From: Myxococcales bacterium
Lineage (GTDB): Bacteria > Myxococcota_A > UBA9160 > UBA4427
Direction: 5' to 3'
DNA length: 64,000 nucleotides
Assembly (NCBI GenBank): GCA_012960035.1
Contig: DUBZ01000072.1
Location: 35,210 to 99,209, forward strand
The notes under the pieces are model-generated. The model searched no databases and was not told where the DNA came from. It saw only the letters and a list, made by a program, of their open reading frames with translations. Positions 27,015-36,148 of the stretch are shown here, piece by piece (the first letter of the stretch is position 1; each line of letters begins with the position of its first letter). The translations under genes and the position numbers were made by a program.

Positions 27015-27394
27015 AACGAAACGACTTCCTCGCTGATGTATGCCGCCTTGCCCGTGTCGGTCGCAACGAGCCAGTAGCTCGCGTGGGATTCTTTCGGGCT
27101 CTCCCAAGACACGGGGTTGCGCAATGTCGCGTCGACTTGGTCGCTTGCGATGGTCACGTACCCGTCCCGTCCCGGGCGCGATGCGAAAGCGGGCGTCATC
27201 TCGAGTCGCACGTGTTCGCTCTGCACAAGGGTCGTGCATGCGGCGACGCATGATTCGAAGATCTGTTCGGCGCCGGCTTCGGGGTGACGTGTTCCGATCG
27301 CCGTGAGCAACTCGCTGAGTCCACAGCGATCACCGTCGCCGGCCGCCACGACGTAGGCAGCGATGTAGTGGAGGCCAATTGCAAATTGAGGCAT
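27011..27394 (-). CDS. Conserved hypothetical protein
   Basis: I do not recognise this 127-residue protein. It starts at ATG 27394; the codon before it is a TTG. A cysteine pair lies in the middle (CVAACTTL). The C-terminal half looks like a small beta-rich domain with GRDGYVTI and SYWLVATDTGKAAYIS. Real coding is supported by the 4-base stop/start overlap with the HExxH lipoprotein gene and by its place 37 bases after the cystathionine gamma-synthase-like gene on the same strand. Confidence 0.55.
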   Translation of the reverse strand: MPQFAIGLHYIAAYVVAAGDGDRCGLSELLTAIGTRHPEAGAEQIFESCVAACTTLVQSEHVRLEMTPAFASRPGRDGYVTIASDQVDATLRNPVSWESPKESHASYWLVATDTGKAAYISEEVVSL

Positions 27395-27431
27395 CAAGTC
27401 ATCGCCATTCGCTTCGTTGTCTAAATGCGGT

Positions 27432-28619
27432 CTAAACGTTGTCGAGCGCTTGTTCGAGGTCGGCGATCAGGTCGTTCTGGTCTTCGATCCCGCACGCGAA
27501 GCGGACCAACGAGTCGGTGATCCCGAGCTTCTGCCGCTCTTTCTTCGGGTAGTCCCAAAAGGACATCGTTACCGGAAGCTCGATCAGCGACTCTACGCCG
27601 CCCAGGCTCGGAGCCTGGTAGGGAATGCGGGTCGCATCGACAAAGCGAATCGCACCGTCGAGGTCGGTTTCGATTTCGAAGGTGACAACGCCACCGAAAC
27701 CGAGCATCTGTCGCGTGGCGACTTCGTGGTCGGGGTGCGAAGCGAGGCCCGGGTACCAGACCTTGCGGACCTTCGGGTGCTTCTCGAGGTATTCCGCGAC
27801 TGCCTGCCCGTTGGCGTTATGGCTCCGCATGCGAATCGCAAGCGTCTTCAGCCCGCGCAACAAGAGCCACGCGCCGTGGCTATCGATAATGCCACCGAGC
27901 ACGCCCAATGCTTTGCGCACGACATCAATGACGTGTGAATCGCCCGTCAACGTGCCGGCGAGCAGGTCGTTATGTCCGCTCAAATACTTCGTCGCACTGT
28001 GGAGCACCAGGTGCGCGCCGTCTTGCAGCGGTCGGTGATTCACCGGCGTCGCAAAGGTCGAATCGATCACAACTTTGACGCCGTGCTTGTTCGCCACTTC
28101 GACACAGGCGGGTACGTCGACCACGCGCAGGTACGGGTTAGTGGGCGACTCGGTAAAGAACATCGTGGTGTTCGGCACGATTGCGTCTGCGAAGGCTTGT
28201 GTGCTGCCGGGTTCAATCACCGTAACCTCGACGCCCATCCGCTTCAAAAACTGGTCGATGAACTGGCGCGTTCGTCGGTAGCAGTCGCTTGTTACGATCA
28301 AGTGACTTCCAACCGGAAGCAGCGCCATAAAGGTCGTGGTCGCCGCGCACATTCCAGACGCGAATAGAACCGACTCTTCGCCGCCCTCAAGTTCTGAAAG
28401 CTTGCGCTCGACTGCGCGCCAAGTGGGGTTCCCGTAGCGACCGTATTCTTCGCGATCGGTTCGGCCTTCCTGATAGTCGATGACTTGTTGCGAATTTTCG
28501 AACCAAAAGGTCGAGGTCTGATAAATGGGGGTGGTGATCGCGTTGGCTTCTTGCTGTCGAAGCTCTCCTGCATGGACTGCGGAAGTTGCCTCTCCTCGCT
28601 TCGAGGACTGGTTGCTCAT
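27432..28619 (-). CDS. metB: Cystathionine gamma-synthase-like PLP enzyme
   Basis: The 395-residue Cys/Met-metabolism PLP enzyme (fold type I) has the PLP-lysine in HSATKYLSGHND, the cofactor-phosphate region YGRYGNPTWRAVE near the N-terminus, and a substrate-binding SLGGVESLIELP near the C-terminus. The family includes cystathionine gamma-synthase, gamma-lyase and O-acyl-homoserine sulfhydrylase. Details such as the ALGVLGGIIDSHGAWLLLRG stretch look most like plant-type cystathionine gamma-synthase. A frame extending to 28730 has no family support, so I start at ATG 28619. Confidence 0.82.
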   Translation of the reverse strand: MSNQSSKRGEATSAVHAGELRQQEANAITTPIYQTSTFWFENSQQVIDYQEGRTDREEYGRYGNPTWRAVERKLSELEGGEESVLFASGMCAATTTFMALLPVGSHLIVTSDCYRRTRQFIDQFLKRMGVEVTVIEPGSTQAFADAIVPNTTMFFTESPTNPYLRVVDVPACVEVANKHGVKVVIDSTFATPVNHRPLQDGAHLVLHSATKYLSGHNDLLAGTLTGDSHVIDVVRKALGVLGGIIDSHGAWLLLRGLKTLAIRMRSHNANGQAVAEYLEKHPKVRKVWYPGLASHPDHEVATRQMLGFGGVVTFEIETDLDGAIRFVDATRIPYQAPSLGGVESLIELPVTMSFWDYPKKERQKLGITDSLVRFACGIEDQNDLIADLEQALDNV

Positions 28620-28933
28620 GGGTCTTCTGCTTTCGATGCCGGGGGGAATGTGCCCGCGACATACCTTCATGACGGTCGAGTTGCGGCCGTTTGGCGAGTT
28701 CCGACAACTGCCTGCCGAAGCAAAATGCAAAGCTTGGCGTTCTGTTGTCTGGAAGGGCGCTTAGCACGTCGGGTGGAGCCCGTCCCGAATGGGGTTGGGG
28801 GGTCCTTGGGCCTGCAAGCGCCGGAAATCGTCCCGTTGAAATATAGAACCTAGATTGCGAATGTAGGCGTCGGTCGACAGCGGGTCAAGCGAATCCAATA
28901 CCGGGTCTTTCGCGCCAGGAAGGCGGCAAACCC
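28620..28933. promoter_or_regulatory. Divergent intergenic region
   Basis: These 314 bases separate the metB-like gene (leftward) from the LOG fragment and aat (rightward) and must hold both promoters. I looked for a SAM-class riboswitch ahead of metB and saw no convincing conserved core. AGGAAGG at 28919-28925 is the ribosome site of the rightward gene. Confidence 0.4.
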
Positions 28934-29161
28934 ATGGGCAATTCAGATACGACGCCAAGCTCAGCAGCACCTCACCCGCAGGCCGGGACTGGAGTGCTGG
29001 TTTATTGCGCGTCGAGAAAAAGCGCAGATCCGAAGTTTCGGGAGGCGGCTGCAAGGCTTGGCCGAGAACTCGCTGGCGCGGGTTGCTCAGCCGTTTTCGG
29101 AGGCGGCGCCTTTGGCTCGCTGGGACCGCTCGCCGCCGGCGCGCTCGAGGCCGGGAGTTGA
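28934..29161 (+). pseudogene. Truncated LOG-family protein (N-terminal fragment)
   Basis: The 75-residue frame begins with a strong ribosome site. It matches only the start of LOG-family (cytokinin-activating nucleoside-monophosphate phosphoribohydrolase-like) proteins: VYCASRKSADPKF, then AAARLGRELA and VFGGGAFGSLGPLA. Full-length LOG proteins are near 190 residues, and the catalytic PGGxGTxxE motif is absent because a TGA stops the frame at 29161. aat begins 1 base later. It may be a deletion remnant or a short protein that keeps only the first Rossmann half. Confidence 0.55.
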
Positions 29162-29162
29162 A

Positions 29163-29867
29163 ATGGACTGGCACAGAGTAAAATCCGTGATTCCGTTTCC
29201 GGACCCACGCGGGGCCGATCCCGAAACCGGGCTCGTCGCAATTGGCGGCGACCTGCTCCCCGAGCGACTGCTCTCTGCCTACGCGCACGGCATCTTCCCC
29301 TGGTACAACGAAGACCCGATCCTTTGGTTCTCCCCCGACCCGCGTATGATGCTGCAGTTGCCCGATCTCGTTGTGAACCGAACTCTCGCGAAGAACCTTC
29401 GAAGGAAGAAGTTCGAAGTGAAGCTCGACACAGCTTTTAGGCAAGTGATTCGCGCATGCGCAAACGTGGAACGTCCAGACCAGGGCGGCACGTGGATCAC
29501 CGACGACATGATCGAGGGATACGTTGGACTCCACGAACTGGGCTACGCGCACAGCGTCGAAGCGTGGTGTGATGGTCAGCTTGTTGGCGGGATGTACGGC
29601 GTGTCGCTTGGCGCCGGGTTCTTCGGCGAGTCGATGTTCTCGACCGAAAGCGACGCTTCAAAAATCGTATTTGTCCACCTCGTGCGCCAACTCAAGGCAT
29701 GGAACTTCGACTTCCTGGACTGCCAGGTTCACACCGAACACTTGAGTCGCTTTGGCGCCAAGGAGCTGACCCGCAGAGCGTTCCTCGAAGCCCTCGACAC
29801 CGCGCTCGCGAGTGAGACTCGACGCGGCAAGTGGACATTCGATGAGGGTGCAGACTTCTCAGCGTAA
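29163..29867 (+). CDS. aat: Leucyl/phenylalanyl-tRNA--protein transferase
   Basis: The 234-residue protein adds Leu or Phe to N-terminal Lys/Arg residues, marking proteins for ClpS/ClpAP (N-degron pathway). Family blocks are FPDPR, GLVAIGGDL, AYAHGIFPWYNE, WFSPDPR, SVEAWCDGQLVGG and FGESMFS near residue 155, and LDCQVHTEHLSRFGA. The ATG at 29163 matches the family start and has GGGAG before it. It abuts the LOG fragment and converges with a GST-like gene. Confidence 0.92.
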   Translation: MDWHRVKSVIPFPDPRGADPETGLVAIGGDLLPERLLSAYAHGIFPWYNEDPILWFSPDPRMMLQLPDLVVNRTLAKNLRRKKFEVKLDTAFRQVIRACANVERPDQGGTWITDDMIEGYVGLHELGYAHSVEAWCDGQLVGGMYGVSLGAGFFGESMFSTESDASKIVFVHLVRQLKAWNFDFLDCQVHTEHLSRFGAKELTRRAFLEALDTALASETRRGKWTFDEGADFSA

Positions 29868-29882
29868 CGAGACGACGTGGCG

Positions 29883-30668
29883 CTAGAGAAGCTCAACCGG
29901 AAGTTCGAGGTAGGTCTTATAGATGAAGTCACGGTGTTCGATCAACCCTGGGTCGAGCGCCGCGCGAACGGTTTCGTCGATATTCGCGTATGACTGTCGC
30001 AAATAGTCGGGCATCGGACAGAGGTCTTCCGAGAGCGGTGAGCAGAGTGCGAGGAACGTCGCCCAATAAACGTCCAGAGCCGAAAGGGTGTGGCCGAGCA
30101 GGTACTCGCTTCCGCTTGTGCGCTGTTCCTGAAGCTTCTGTGTAAATAGACCGAGCACTTCGGCGGCTCTGTGCGGAGCGCGCGCGACCGCTTCTTCGCT
30201 GTACCGGTAGTGGCGCGCCAAGGCCAGCACGGTTTCAAACGCGGGGTTCGGGTTTTCCTTCGCCATGTCAATAATGGGTTTGAAAAGGCAAAGTCTTCGG
30301 TTCCACGCGAGCCCGTCTTCGGCGGCGAGTTCATGGATCAACCCAAACATGAGGGCTCGTAGCTTTGGGTCTTCGGGGATAAGCGCGGGTGTGTCGGCCC
30401 AGCGATCAACGAAGTGAATCAGATCAGACCAGGCGTGAATGGCGGGTTCGTCGTCGGCAATGAGTTGCGGCGCATTGCGGATGCCGGTCCAGGCCAGGAG
30501 TTCGGGGTCGTCGGTTCCGGGCATCTGGCGCACGCGCACGTACGGGATCTTCTTGACGTGAAGCATGCCCTTGATCGCTTCACCCCACGGGCCGGGTGCC
30601 CCTTCGGTCAGGACAAGGCGGACGCCCGACCGTTTTTTCGCGTCAGCGATGCTTATGATCTCGCTCAT
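29883..30668 (-). CDS. Glutathione S-transferase-like protein
   Basis: The 261-residue protein has an N-terminal thioredoxin-like domain of about 100 residues with NAPQLIADDEPAIHAW, corresponding to the cis-Pro and glutathione gamma-Glu binding region. A helical C-terminal domain follows (LGHTLSALDVYWATF, as in GSTs). The usual catalytic Ser/Tyr/Cys at the N-terminus is not obvious, so activity is uncertain. It converges with aat, 15 bases apart. gshB lies in the same window but is not linked by operon. Confidence 0.7.
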   Translation of the reverse strand: MSEIISIADAKKRSGVRLVLTEGAPGPWGEAIKGMLHVKKIPYVRVRQMPGTDDPELLAWTGIRNAPQLIADDEPAIHAWSDLIHFVDRWADTPALIPEDPKLRALMFGLIHELAAEDGLAWNRRLCLFKPIIDMAKENPNPAFETVLALARHYRYSEEAVARAPHRAAEVLGLFTQKLQEQRTSGSEYLLGHTLSALDVYWATFLALCSPLSEDLCPMPDYLRQSYANIDETVRAALDPGLIEHRDFIYKTYLELPVELL

Positions 30669-30799
30669 GGGGTAGCGCTCCCGGGTGACGCTCTAGTGAG
30701 AGCGAAGGAAGCAACACAATATCCGCAGAACGCGAGGCTGTCGCCGAACGCGAGTGCCGGGGTCTAGAAACTTTGGGGGGCGACGAGTCTTCCGACAGA

Positions 30800-30835
30800 C
30801 ACCAAGAGGCTTCTAGCGCCTAGCGCCTCTTGGTG
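30800..30835 (-). terminator. Strong hairpin across the DUF3604 stop codon
   Basis: CACCAAGAGGC (30800-30810) is the exact reverse complement of GCCTCTTGGTG (30825-30835), an 11-base perfect stem with a 14-base loop. It overlaps the final codons and stop (30813-30815) of the leftward DUF3604 gene. It is a good candidate mRNA 3' end or stability element; no U-run follows. Confidence 0.5.
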
Positions 30836-33050
30836 GGGTCACGAAGATCGGCGAGGACCATGCGCGCTCTTCCACCTCGGCCATGCACTCGTCGTCCGCC
30901 GGGGTGCGGTAGTCCCCGTGGCACGGCCGGACCTTGATGCAACGTCCGGCTTCGTCCCGTTCGCAGCGAAGCCCTCCGGCGTTGACCGCCATCGTGGGTT
31001 CTTGGATGGCGCGCACGTAATAGATGACTTCGCGGCTTTCATTTGCGTAGTCGGGGTCTTCGAATTCGACCGTGCAACCGGACGCGTCATCGGGGCATGG
31101 CAAGGTGAGCCACGGATCTTCGACGAGCGTTCCAACGTCTTCGCCCGCTGTGATCTGGGGGCGAATGCGAACGACTTCGACGCGAGTCAAGCGGTGACGC
31201 GTTTCGCCGGGGTTGTAGCATTCGTTGTGGCAGAGGCGGTCGATGTTCGCTTCGCCCAAGCCGCTGATGGATGTTTCGGGACAGCCTGGCTGTTGTTCAA
31301 ATGCACCCGCGGCGCGCACACGGAACCGCGGCGTGTCGCTGCTCGTTACTTCGGAACCCATCGGGAGCGTTGTGCCGTTTGACTTGAGTAGGTCGAACCA
31401 AAGCAACATGCGGATGCCCGACGTTGCGTAGACCTCGCGCCGCTTGAAGGAAGCCCAGAGCGCGGTGCGCTCGCGGCCAGTGGAATGCGCGGCGACCAAC
31501 CCGCCCGTCATAAAGAAAGAAGACTGCCGTTCCATGTGGCGCAGTTGGCCGAGGCCGAGCGGTGCAGCCTCGTGGTCGTAGGGGATCGAAAACGGAGTGG
31601 CCTGGCGGGGGTCTTTGTTTTGCCGCTGGGCGAGCGCCTTCATTTGGCTGCCGTTCACCTCCGTCATCGCGATGCGGCCATATTCTTTGTAGCCGGTGCC
31701 GGGTCGACCCGAATGGTTGTCCGACGACCCGATCATGCCGAAGCGGTACCGCATGGGCGCTTCGCCTTCGGGGTCGTGGGTAAGGGCGAGCGCGTACTGC
31801 GCCGTTGTCGCGGGGCGATGGTCGAAGCCGGGTTGGAAGCAGTCGGGGCATTGTCCGCAACCGAGCCAGTCTTCGACTTGGGTGTTGGGCACGGTCCAGT
31901 ATCCCGTGACCCCTGCGTCAACGTAGTTTTGCTGCGCATCGCGCACGCGTTCTTCGCACTCTTCGGAAGACGCGCTGCCGCAGCGCTCGCGGATGAGTTC
32001 GCCCGCGCGTTGGCAACACGGGAAGTATTCGTCGGTGGTTTCGGGACAACTCAGGCTGCCGTCGCTCGCGATGTCGACGGCGCGCCAGTCGCGGTATTCC
32101 TCGGAGTTGCCGTGCCCCGAAAAGACTTCGAACAAGATCTGTCGATCGGGGTCATGATGGTTGGGCGTGAGTTGTTTGTCGAAGCTCGTGCCGGGAGGCG
32201 TGTTGAGCCCCCACGCATTGCCATGGGGAATGACGATCGACTCATGTCCCCATTGATCGAGTTTTTCAAAAAGCGTCGCGGGGTCGGCGGCGGTCTCATG
32301 GCAGTTGTCGGGGAGGTCGTTCGTGTCGACGCCTTGTTCGCAGGCGGGGGTCGCGGCGATCTCGTCGTAGTAGGTGCCGGCGTTCAGATACACATCGCGG
32401 TTCTCCCAGTCGCGTAACGAAAGCATCATCCGTGCAACCGGGCCAATGGGCGACTTGCCGAGTTGGTCACGGGGGGCCGCGATGCTGCGGCGCGGTACTT
32501 GGTCTTCGCCGGTTTCGAGAAGCACCACGTTCTTGTGGCCGTAGTGCTTGTTACGGTCGAGATCGACTTGGCTCCATTCCCAGCCGAGGAAGGCCACGAT
32601 GTCTGGGTTGCTTTGATCGGCCGCGACTTCATTGCACTGGCGGATGGATTCTTTGGTCTCTGCCCAGCGCTGCGGGGTAATGCCTTCCGCGTGGTCGTTG
32701 ATGCTCCAGAAGTCGAGAGCCGAGCAGTAGCGCGCGAAGTCACACGCGTCGGCGGGCGGGTGTGCCCCCTCGCCTCCAAGCATCGGCAAGCTCATCGCAA
32801 AGGCGTCCGGGGAAAAGGTGGTGTGGACGTGGAGGTCGCCGAACAAGATCTGCTTGTCGCTCGCGCTTTCGGCCTCGGTGCTGATCGCCGCGCGAGTTTC
32901 GCGTTGGCGAGCGAGTTCGTCTTCTGCACGTTCCGCGGGTGCCGCTTGCGGTGTGACGCTGCCTGGGCCCCAGTGCTCGCCCCCACAACCGAGCGCCAAA
33001 ACGCAAGCGCCAATTGCAAGGGCGATGGCGACGACGGCGCGATCAATCAT
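30813..33050 (-). CDS. DUF3604 lipoprotein, copy 2 (Cys-rich insertions)
   Basis: The 745-residue DUF3604 protein starts at ATG 33050, where TAGGAG is correctly spaced; a longer frame runs into the lpd gene. The leader is a lipoprotein signal with LALGC (Cys22), so it is probably anchored to a membrane. Motifs are GDLHVHT (71-77), INDHAEG, IPHGNAWG and GSSDNHSGRPG. It is over 100 residues longer than the other two copies. The extra length includes Cys-rich stretches (for example CGQCPDC and CHNECYNPGE) that suggest disulfides. It lies 31 bases after lpd. Confidence 0.82.
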   Translation of the reverse strand: MIDRAVVAIALAIGACVLALGCGGEHWGPGSVTPQAAPAERAEDELARQRETRAAISTEAESASDKQILFGDLHVHTTFSPDAFAMSLPMLGGEGAHPPADACDFARYCSALDFWSINDHAEGITPQRWAETKESIRQCNEVAADQSNPDIVAFLGWEWSQVDLDRNKHYGHKNVVLLETGEDQVPRRSIAAPRDQLGKSPIGPVARMMLSLRDWENRDVYLNAGTYYDEIAATPACEQGVDTNDLPDNCHETAADPATLFEKLDQWGHESIVIPHGNAWGLNTPPGTSFDKQLTPNHHDPDRQILFEVFSGHGNSEEYRDWRAVDIASDGSLSCPETTDEYFPCCQRAGELIRERCGSASSEECEERVRDAQQNYVDAGVTGYWTVPNTQVEDWLGCGQCPDCFQPGFDHRPATTAQYALALTHDPEGEAPMRYRFGMIGSSDNHSGRPGTGYKEYGRIAMTEVNGSQMKALAQRQNKDPRQATPFSIPYDHEAAPLGLGQLRHMERQSSFFMTGGLVAAHSTGRERTALWASFKRREVYATSGIRMLLWFDLLKSNGTTLPMGSEVTSSDTPRFRVRAAGAFEQQPGCPETSISGLGEANIDRLCHNECYNPGETRHRLTRVEVVRIRPQITAGEDVGTLVEDPWLTLPCPDDASGCTVEFEDPDYANESREVIYYVRAIQEPTMAVNAGGLRCERDEAGRCIKVRPCHGDYRTPADDECMAEVEERAWSSPIFVTPPRGARR

Positions 33051-33081
33051 CGTCGAACTCCTACTGATGGCGTCATGGCGA

Positions 33082-34857
33082 CTAGCGTCGGGGAACGTAG
33101 AGGTCCGTGATCGTACCCTCTGCCATCTCCGCCGCCATTGCCGACGTTTCTGAAAGCGTCGGGTGGGCGTGGATGGTGAGCGCGAGATCTTCTGCGTCGG
33201 CGCCAAGCTCTAGGGCGAGTACAAGCTCGGCAATCAGGTCGCCCGCGTGTGGGCCGACGATTCCGGCCCCGAGTACGCGGCCCGACTCGGGGTCGAGCAG
33301 TAGCTTCGTTACGCCTTCGCTGCGTCCGATCCCAAGGGCGCGTCCGCTCGCCGCCCAGGGAAAGCTGGCTTTGCGAATTTCAATGTTCTGCTTCTTGGCT
33401 TCGAGTTCGGTGAGGCCCATCCACGCGACTTCGGGGTCGGTATAGGCGACCGACGGAATCGTGGTGGGCTCGAATACGACGTTTTGGCCATCCATGACCT
33501 CCGCTGCAGTCTTACCCTCGTGGGTCGCTTTGTGGGCAAGCATGGGCGGACCCACGATGTCCCCGATGGCGAAGATGTGGGAGACGTTGGTGCGCAGTTG
33601 GTTGTCGACGGGGATGAAGCCGTGCTCGTCGACATGAACGCCCGCGTTCTCTGCAGCGACTTCATTGCCATTGGGTTTTCGACCGACCGCGACGAGCACG
33701 CGATCGAACACGTCGGTCGCCGGCGCGTCCTTGCCTTCGAACGTGACGACTAGCCCTTTCTTCTTCGCTTCGATTGAATTGACTTTGGTTCCAGTGAAGA
33801 TGTTTTCGTAGCGCGACGAAATGATCTTCTGGAACGGCTTTACAAGGTCGGGGTCGGCGCCGGTCATGAGTTGATCGAGCAACTCAACAACAGTGATCTT
33901 CGTACCGAGGGCTGAAAAGACCGATGCGAGTTCGAGGCCGATGATGCCGCCGCCCACAACGAGCATGCGGCCCGGAATTTCGTCGAGTGCGAGTGCGTCG
34001 GTCGAATCCATCAGCCGCGGGTCGTCGTTGGGAAAGGTTGGGATCGCAACCGCGCTCGAACCCGCCGCGATGATGGCGTTGTGGAACGCGATCGTCTTCG
34101 TCCCGTCCGGCCCGTCGACTGTGATCAAGTTCGGCCCGGCAAAACTCCCCTTGCCCTGCACCACCGTGACTTTGCGCCGCTTCGCGAGCCCAGAGAGACC
34201 GCCGGTGAGTTTGGTGACGACCGAATCCTTGAACGCACGGACCTTGTCGAGGTCGAGGGTCGGTTCGCCGAATTCAACCCCGTGCGCACCAAGGGTTCGA
34301 ACTTCGGTCATGACTTCCGCCAGATGCAGCAATGCCTTGGAGGGAATGCAGCCGACGTTCAAGCAAACGCCACCAAGGGTGTCGTAGCGCTCAACGAGGA
34401 CGACGTTCTTACCGAGGTCGGCCGCACGGAATGCCGCGGTATAGCCACCGGGGCCTGCGCCGAGGACCACGACGTCTGCGCGGATGTCCGCGTCGGGGAG
34501 CGGCTCTTGCGACACGGGCGCTTCGGTCGGAGGGCTTGCTTGTTTGGCGGGTTCTTCCTTTATAGACGCCGTCTTCGAATCAGCTGCCGCATCTGCGGGC
34601 GCGGGTTCGGGTGCGGCACCCGCGGCATCGAGCCGCAAAATTACATCCCCCTCAGAGACGTTCCCTCCAATTGCAACGGCGATGCTCTGCACCGTCCCGG
34701 CCTGGGTCGAAGGGATCTCCATTGTGGCTTTGTCGCTCTCGAGCGTGATGAGCGACTGCTCGACTTCGACCGTGTCTCCGGGCGACACGAGGACTTCGAT
34801 GACTTCGACGTGATCGAACTCGCCGATGTCGGGGACGCGAATTTCGACGACGCTCAT
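33082..34857 (-). CDS. lpdA: Dihydrolipoamide dehydrogenase (E3) with N-terminal lipoyl domain
   Basis: The 591-residue protein begins with a lipoyl domain (about 1-80) whose modified lysine lies in ESDKATMEIPS. An Ala/Pro-rich linker follows, then the FAD disulfide oxidoreductase with GAGPGGY and redox-active Cys pair in GGVCLNVGCIPSK. The NAD-binding GGGIIGLE and the C-terminal HAHPTLSE with the active His complete it. It reoxidises lipoyl groups of pyruvate dehydrogenase. The start overlaps the aceF stop (ATGA). A lipoyl-bearing E3 is known in some proteobacteria. Confidence 0.92.
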   Translation of the reverse strand: MSVVEIRVPDIGEFDHVEVIEVLVSPGDTVEVEQSLITLESDKATMEIPSTQAGTVQSIAVAIGGNVSEGDVILRLDAAGAAPEPAPADAAADSKTASIKEEPAKQASPPTEAPVSQEPLPDADIRADVVVLGAGPGGYTAAFRAADLGKNVVLVERYDTLGGVCLNVGCIPSKALLHLAEVMTEVRTLGAHGVEFGEPTLDLDKVRAFKDSVVTKLTGGLSGLAKRRKVTVVQGKGSFAGPNLITVDGPDGTKTIAFHNAIIAAGSSAVAIPTFPNDDPRLMDSTDALALDEIPGRMLVVGGGIIGLELASVFSALGTKITVVELLDQLMTGADPDLVKPFQKIISSRYENIFTGTKVNSIEAKKKGLVVTFEGKDAPATDVFDRVLVAVGRKPNGNEVAAENAGVHVDEHGFIPVDNQLRTNVSHIFAIGDIVGPPMLAHKATHEGKTAAEVMDGQNVVFEPTTIPSVAYTDPEVAWMGLTELEAKKQNIEIRKASFPWAASGRALGIGRSEGVTKLLLDPESGRVLGAGIVGPHAGDLIAELVLALELGADAEDLALTIHAHPTLSETSAMAAEMAEGTITDLYVPRR

Positions 34858-36146
34858 AGGATGAGGTTCCGAATGTCATTGAGCACGGTTTTAAGTCGCG
34901 TGGTAAACCGCACCGCATCCGCGCCGTCGACCACACGATGATCGTATGACAAGCACAGGGGCACAATTAACCGTGGGACGAAGCTCTCGGTGGCGGCGTC
35001 CCAAACGGGTTTCAAGCTAGAACGTGCGACTCCGAGGATCGCCACCTCGGGAGCATTCACGATCGGAGTAAAGGCCGTGCCCCCGATGCCGCCGAGGCTC
35101 GAAATGGAAAACGTGCCGCCTTGCAGGTCGTCGGGACGGAGTTTGCGGTCGCGCGCCTTCTGGCTCACCACCGCGAGTTCTTCGGCGAGCTCGAACAAGC
35201 CCTTCTTGTCGACGTCGCGAATCACCGGCACCACGAGTCCGCGATCGGTGTCGACCGCCACACCCAGGTGGTAGTAGCTCTTCACGATCAACGACTCGCC
35301 GTCGGGAGCGAGGGAAGAATTAACGTTGGGGAAATCTTGCAGCGTAACCGCGCACGCTTTGAGGAAGAAGGCCAGTGGCGTCAAAGAGACACCGCGTTCT
35401 TTCGCTTCTTCTTTCTTGGACTTTCGAAACGCTTCAAGTTCGGTGATGTCCGACTCGTCAAACTGCGTAACATGAGGAACTGTGAGCCAGGCCCTGTGAA
35501 GGTTGCGAGCCGAGACCCTGCGTAGCTTGTTGAGCGGTTCGTGTTCAACTTGGCCCCACTTCGAAAAATCGATCGGGGGCATTTCGGGGACAGCGAAGCC
35601 GCTCGGTGCTGACGTTGCTCCACCTTGCGCGAGTGCAACCTTCACGAAGGCTTGAACGTCTTCTTTGGTGATGCGCCCCTTGCTGCCACTCCCCGATACC
35701 CGGGCGAGGTCGGCGCCAAGTTCGCGCGCAAAGCGACGCACACTGGGCGAAGCATGAACGCGCAGCGCGCTCGGTGCGGGACGGCTTTCGAGCGGAGGCG
35801 CTTTCGTGAGCATCTGTGCCGGGCCCGCTTCCGCGGTGGCCGGAGTCGGAGCGACGGTGGGTTGCGGAGCTTCGATCGCGGAAGCGGCTGCATCCTCTGC
35901 GCCGGCTGCCGGTTCGAGCATCAAGATCGTTGAACCTTCGGCCACCATGTCGCCGACCGACACCGCGACGCTCGCAATGACGCCCGCGACGGGGGCGGGG
36001 ATTTCCATCGTGGCTTTGTCGCTTTCGAGCGTAATGAGCGACTGTTCAACCGCGACCTCTTCACCCGGGCTCACCAAGACTTCGATGACTTCGACTTGAT
36101 CGAAATCGCCGATGTCGGGAACGGTGATTGCGCGCTCGTTCGCCAC
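34854..36146 (-). CDS. aceF: Pyruvate dehydrogenase E2, dihydrolipoyl acetyltransferase
   Basis: The 430-residue protein has one lipoyl domain (lysine in ESDKATMEIPA) and a Pro/Ala linker. A peripheral-subunit-binding domain (SPSVRRFARELGADLARV) follows, then the catalytic acetyltransferase domain with DHRVVDGAD. It has a single lipoyl domain where E. coli has three; the E3 subunit carries another. The start is GTG, 2 bases after the aceE stop, and it overlaps lpd. It forms the core of the pyruvate-to-acetyl-CoA complex. Confidence 0.92.
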   Translation of the reverse strand: MANERAITVPDIGDFDQVEVIEVLVSPGEEVAVEQSLITLESDKATMEIPAPVAGVIASVAVSVGDMVAEGSTILMLEPAAGAEDAAASAIEAPQPTVAPTPATAEAGPAQMLTKAPPLESRPAPSALRVHASPSVRRFARELGADLARVSGSGSKGRITKEDVQAFVKVALAQGGATSAPSGFAVPEMPPIDFSKWGQVEHEPLNKLRRVSARNLHRAWLTVPHVTQFDESDITELEAFRKSKKEEAKERGVSLTPLAFFLKACAVTLQDFPNVNSSLAPDGESLIVKSYYHLGVAVDTDRGLVVPVIRDVDKKGLFELAEELAVVSQKARDRKLRPDDLQGGTFSISSLGGIGGTAFTPIVNAPEVAILGVARSSLKPVWDAATESFVPRLIVPLCLSYDHRVVDGADAVRFTTRLKTVLNDIRNLIL

Positions 36147-36148
36147 GA

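Noticed and set aside
28620..28933. SAM-type riboswitch ahead of the metB-like gene
   Set aside because: A GTGCTAAGC stretch looked suggestive on the minus strand, but no matching conserved helices of a known SAM class were found around it.
28934..29200. UGA at the end of the LOG fragment as a selenocysteine codon
   Set aside because: Reading through it enters the out-of-frame aat sequence and gives Arg-rich nonsense, not the rest of a LOG protein.
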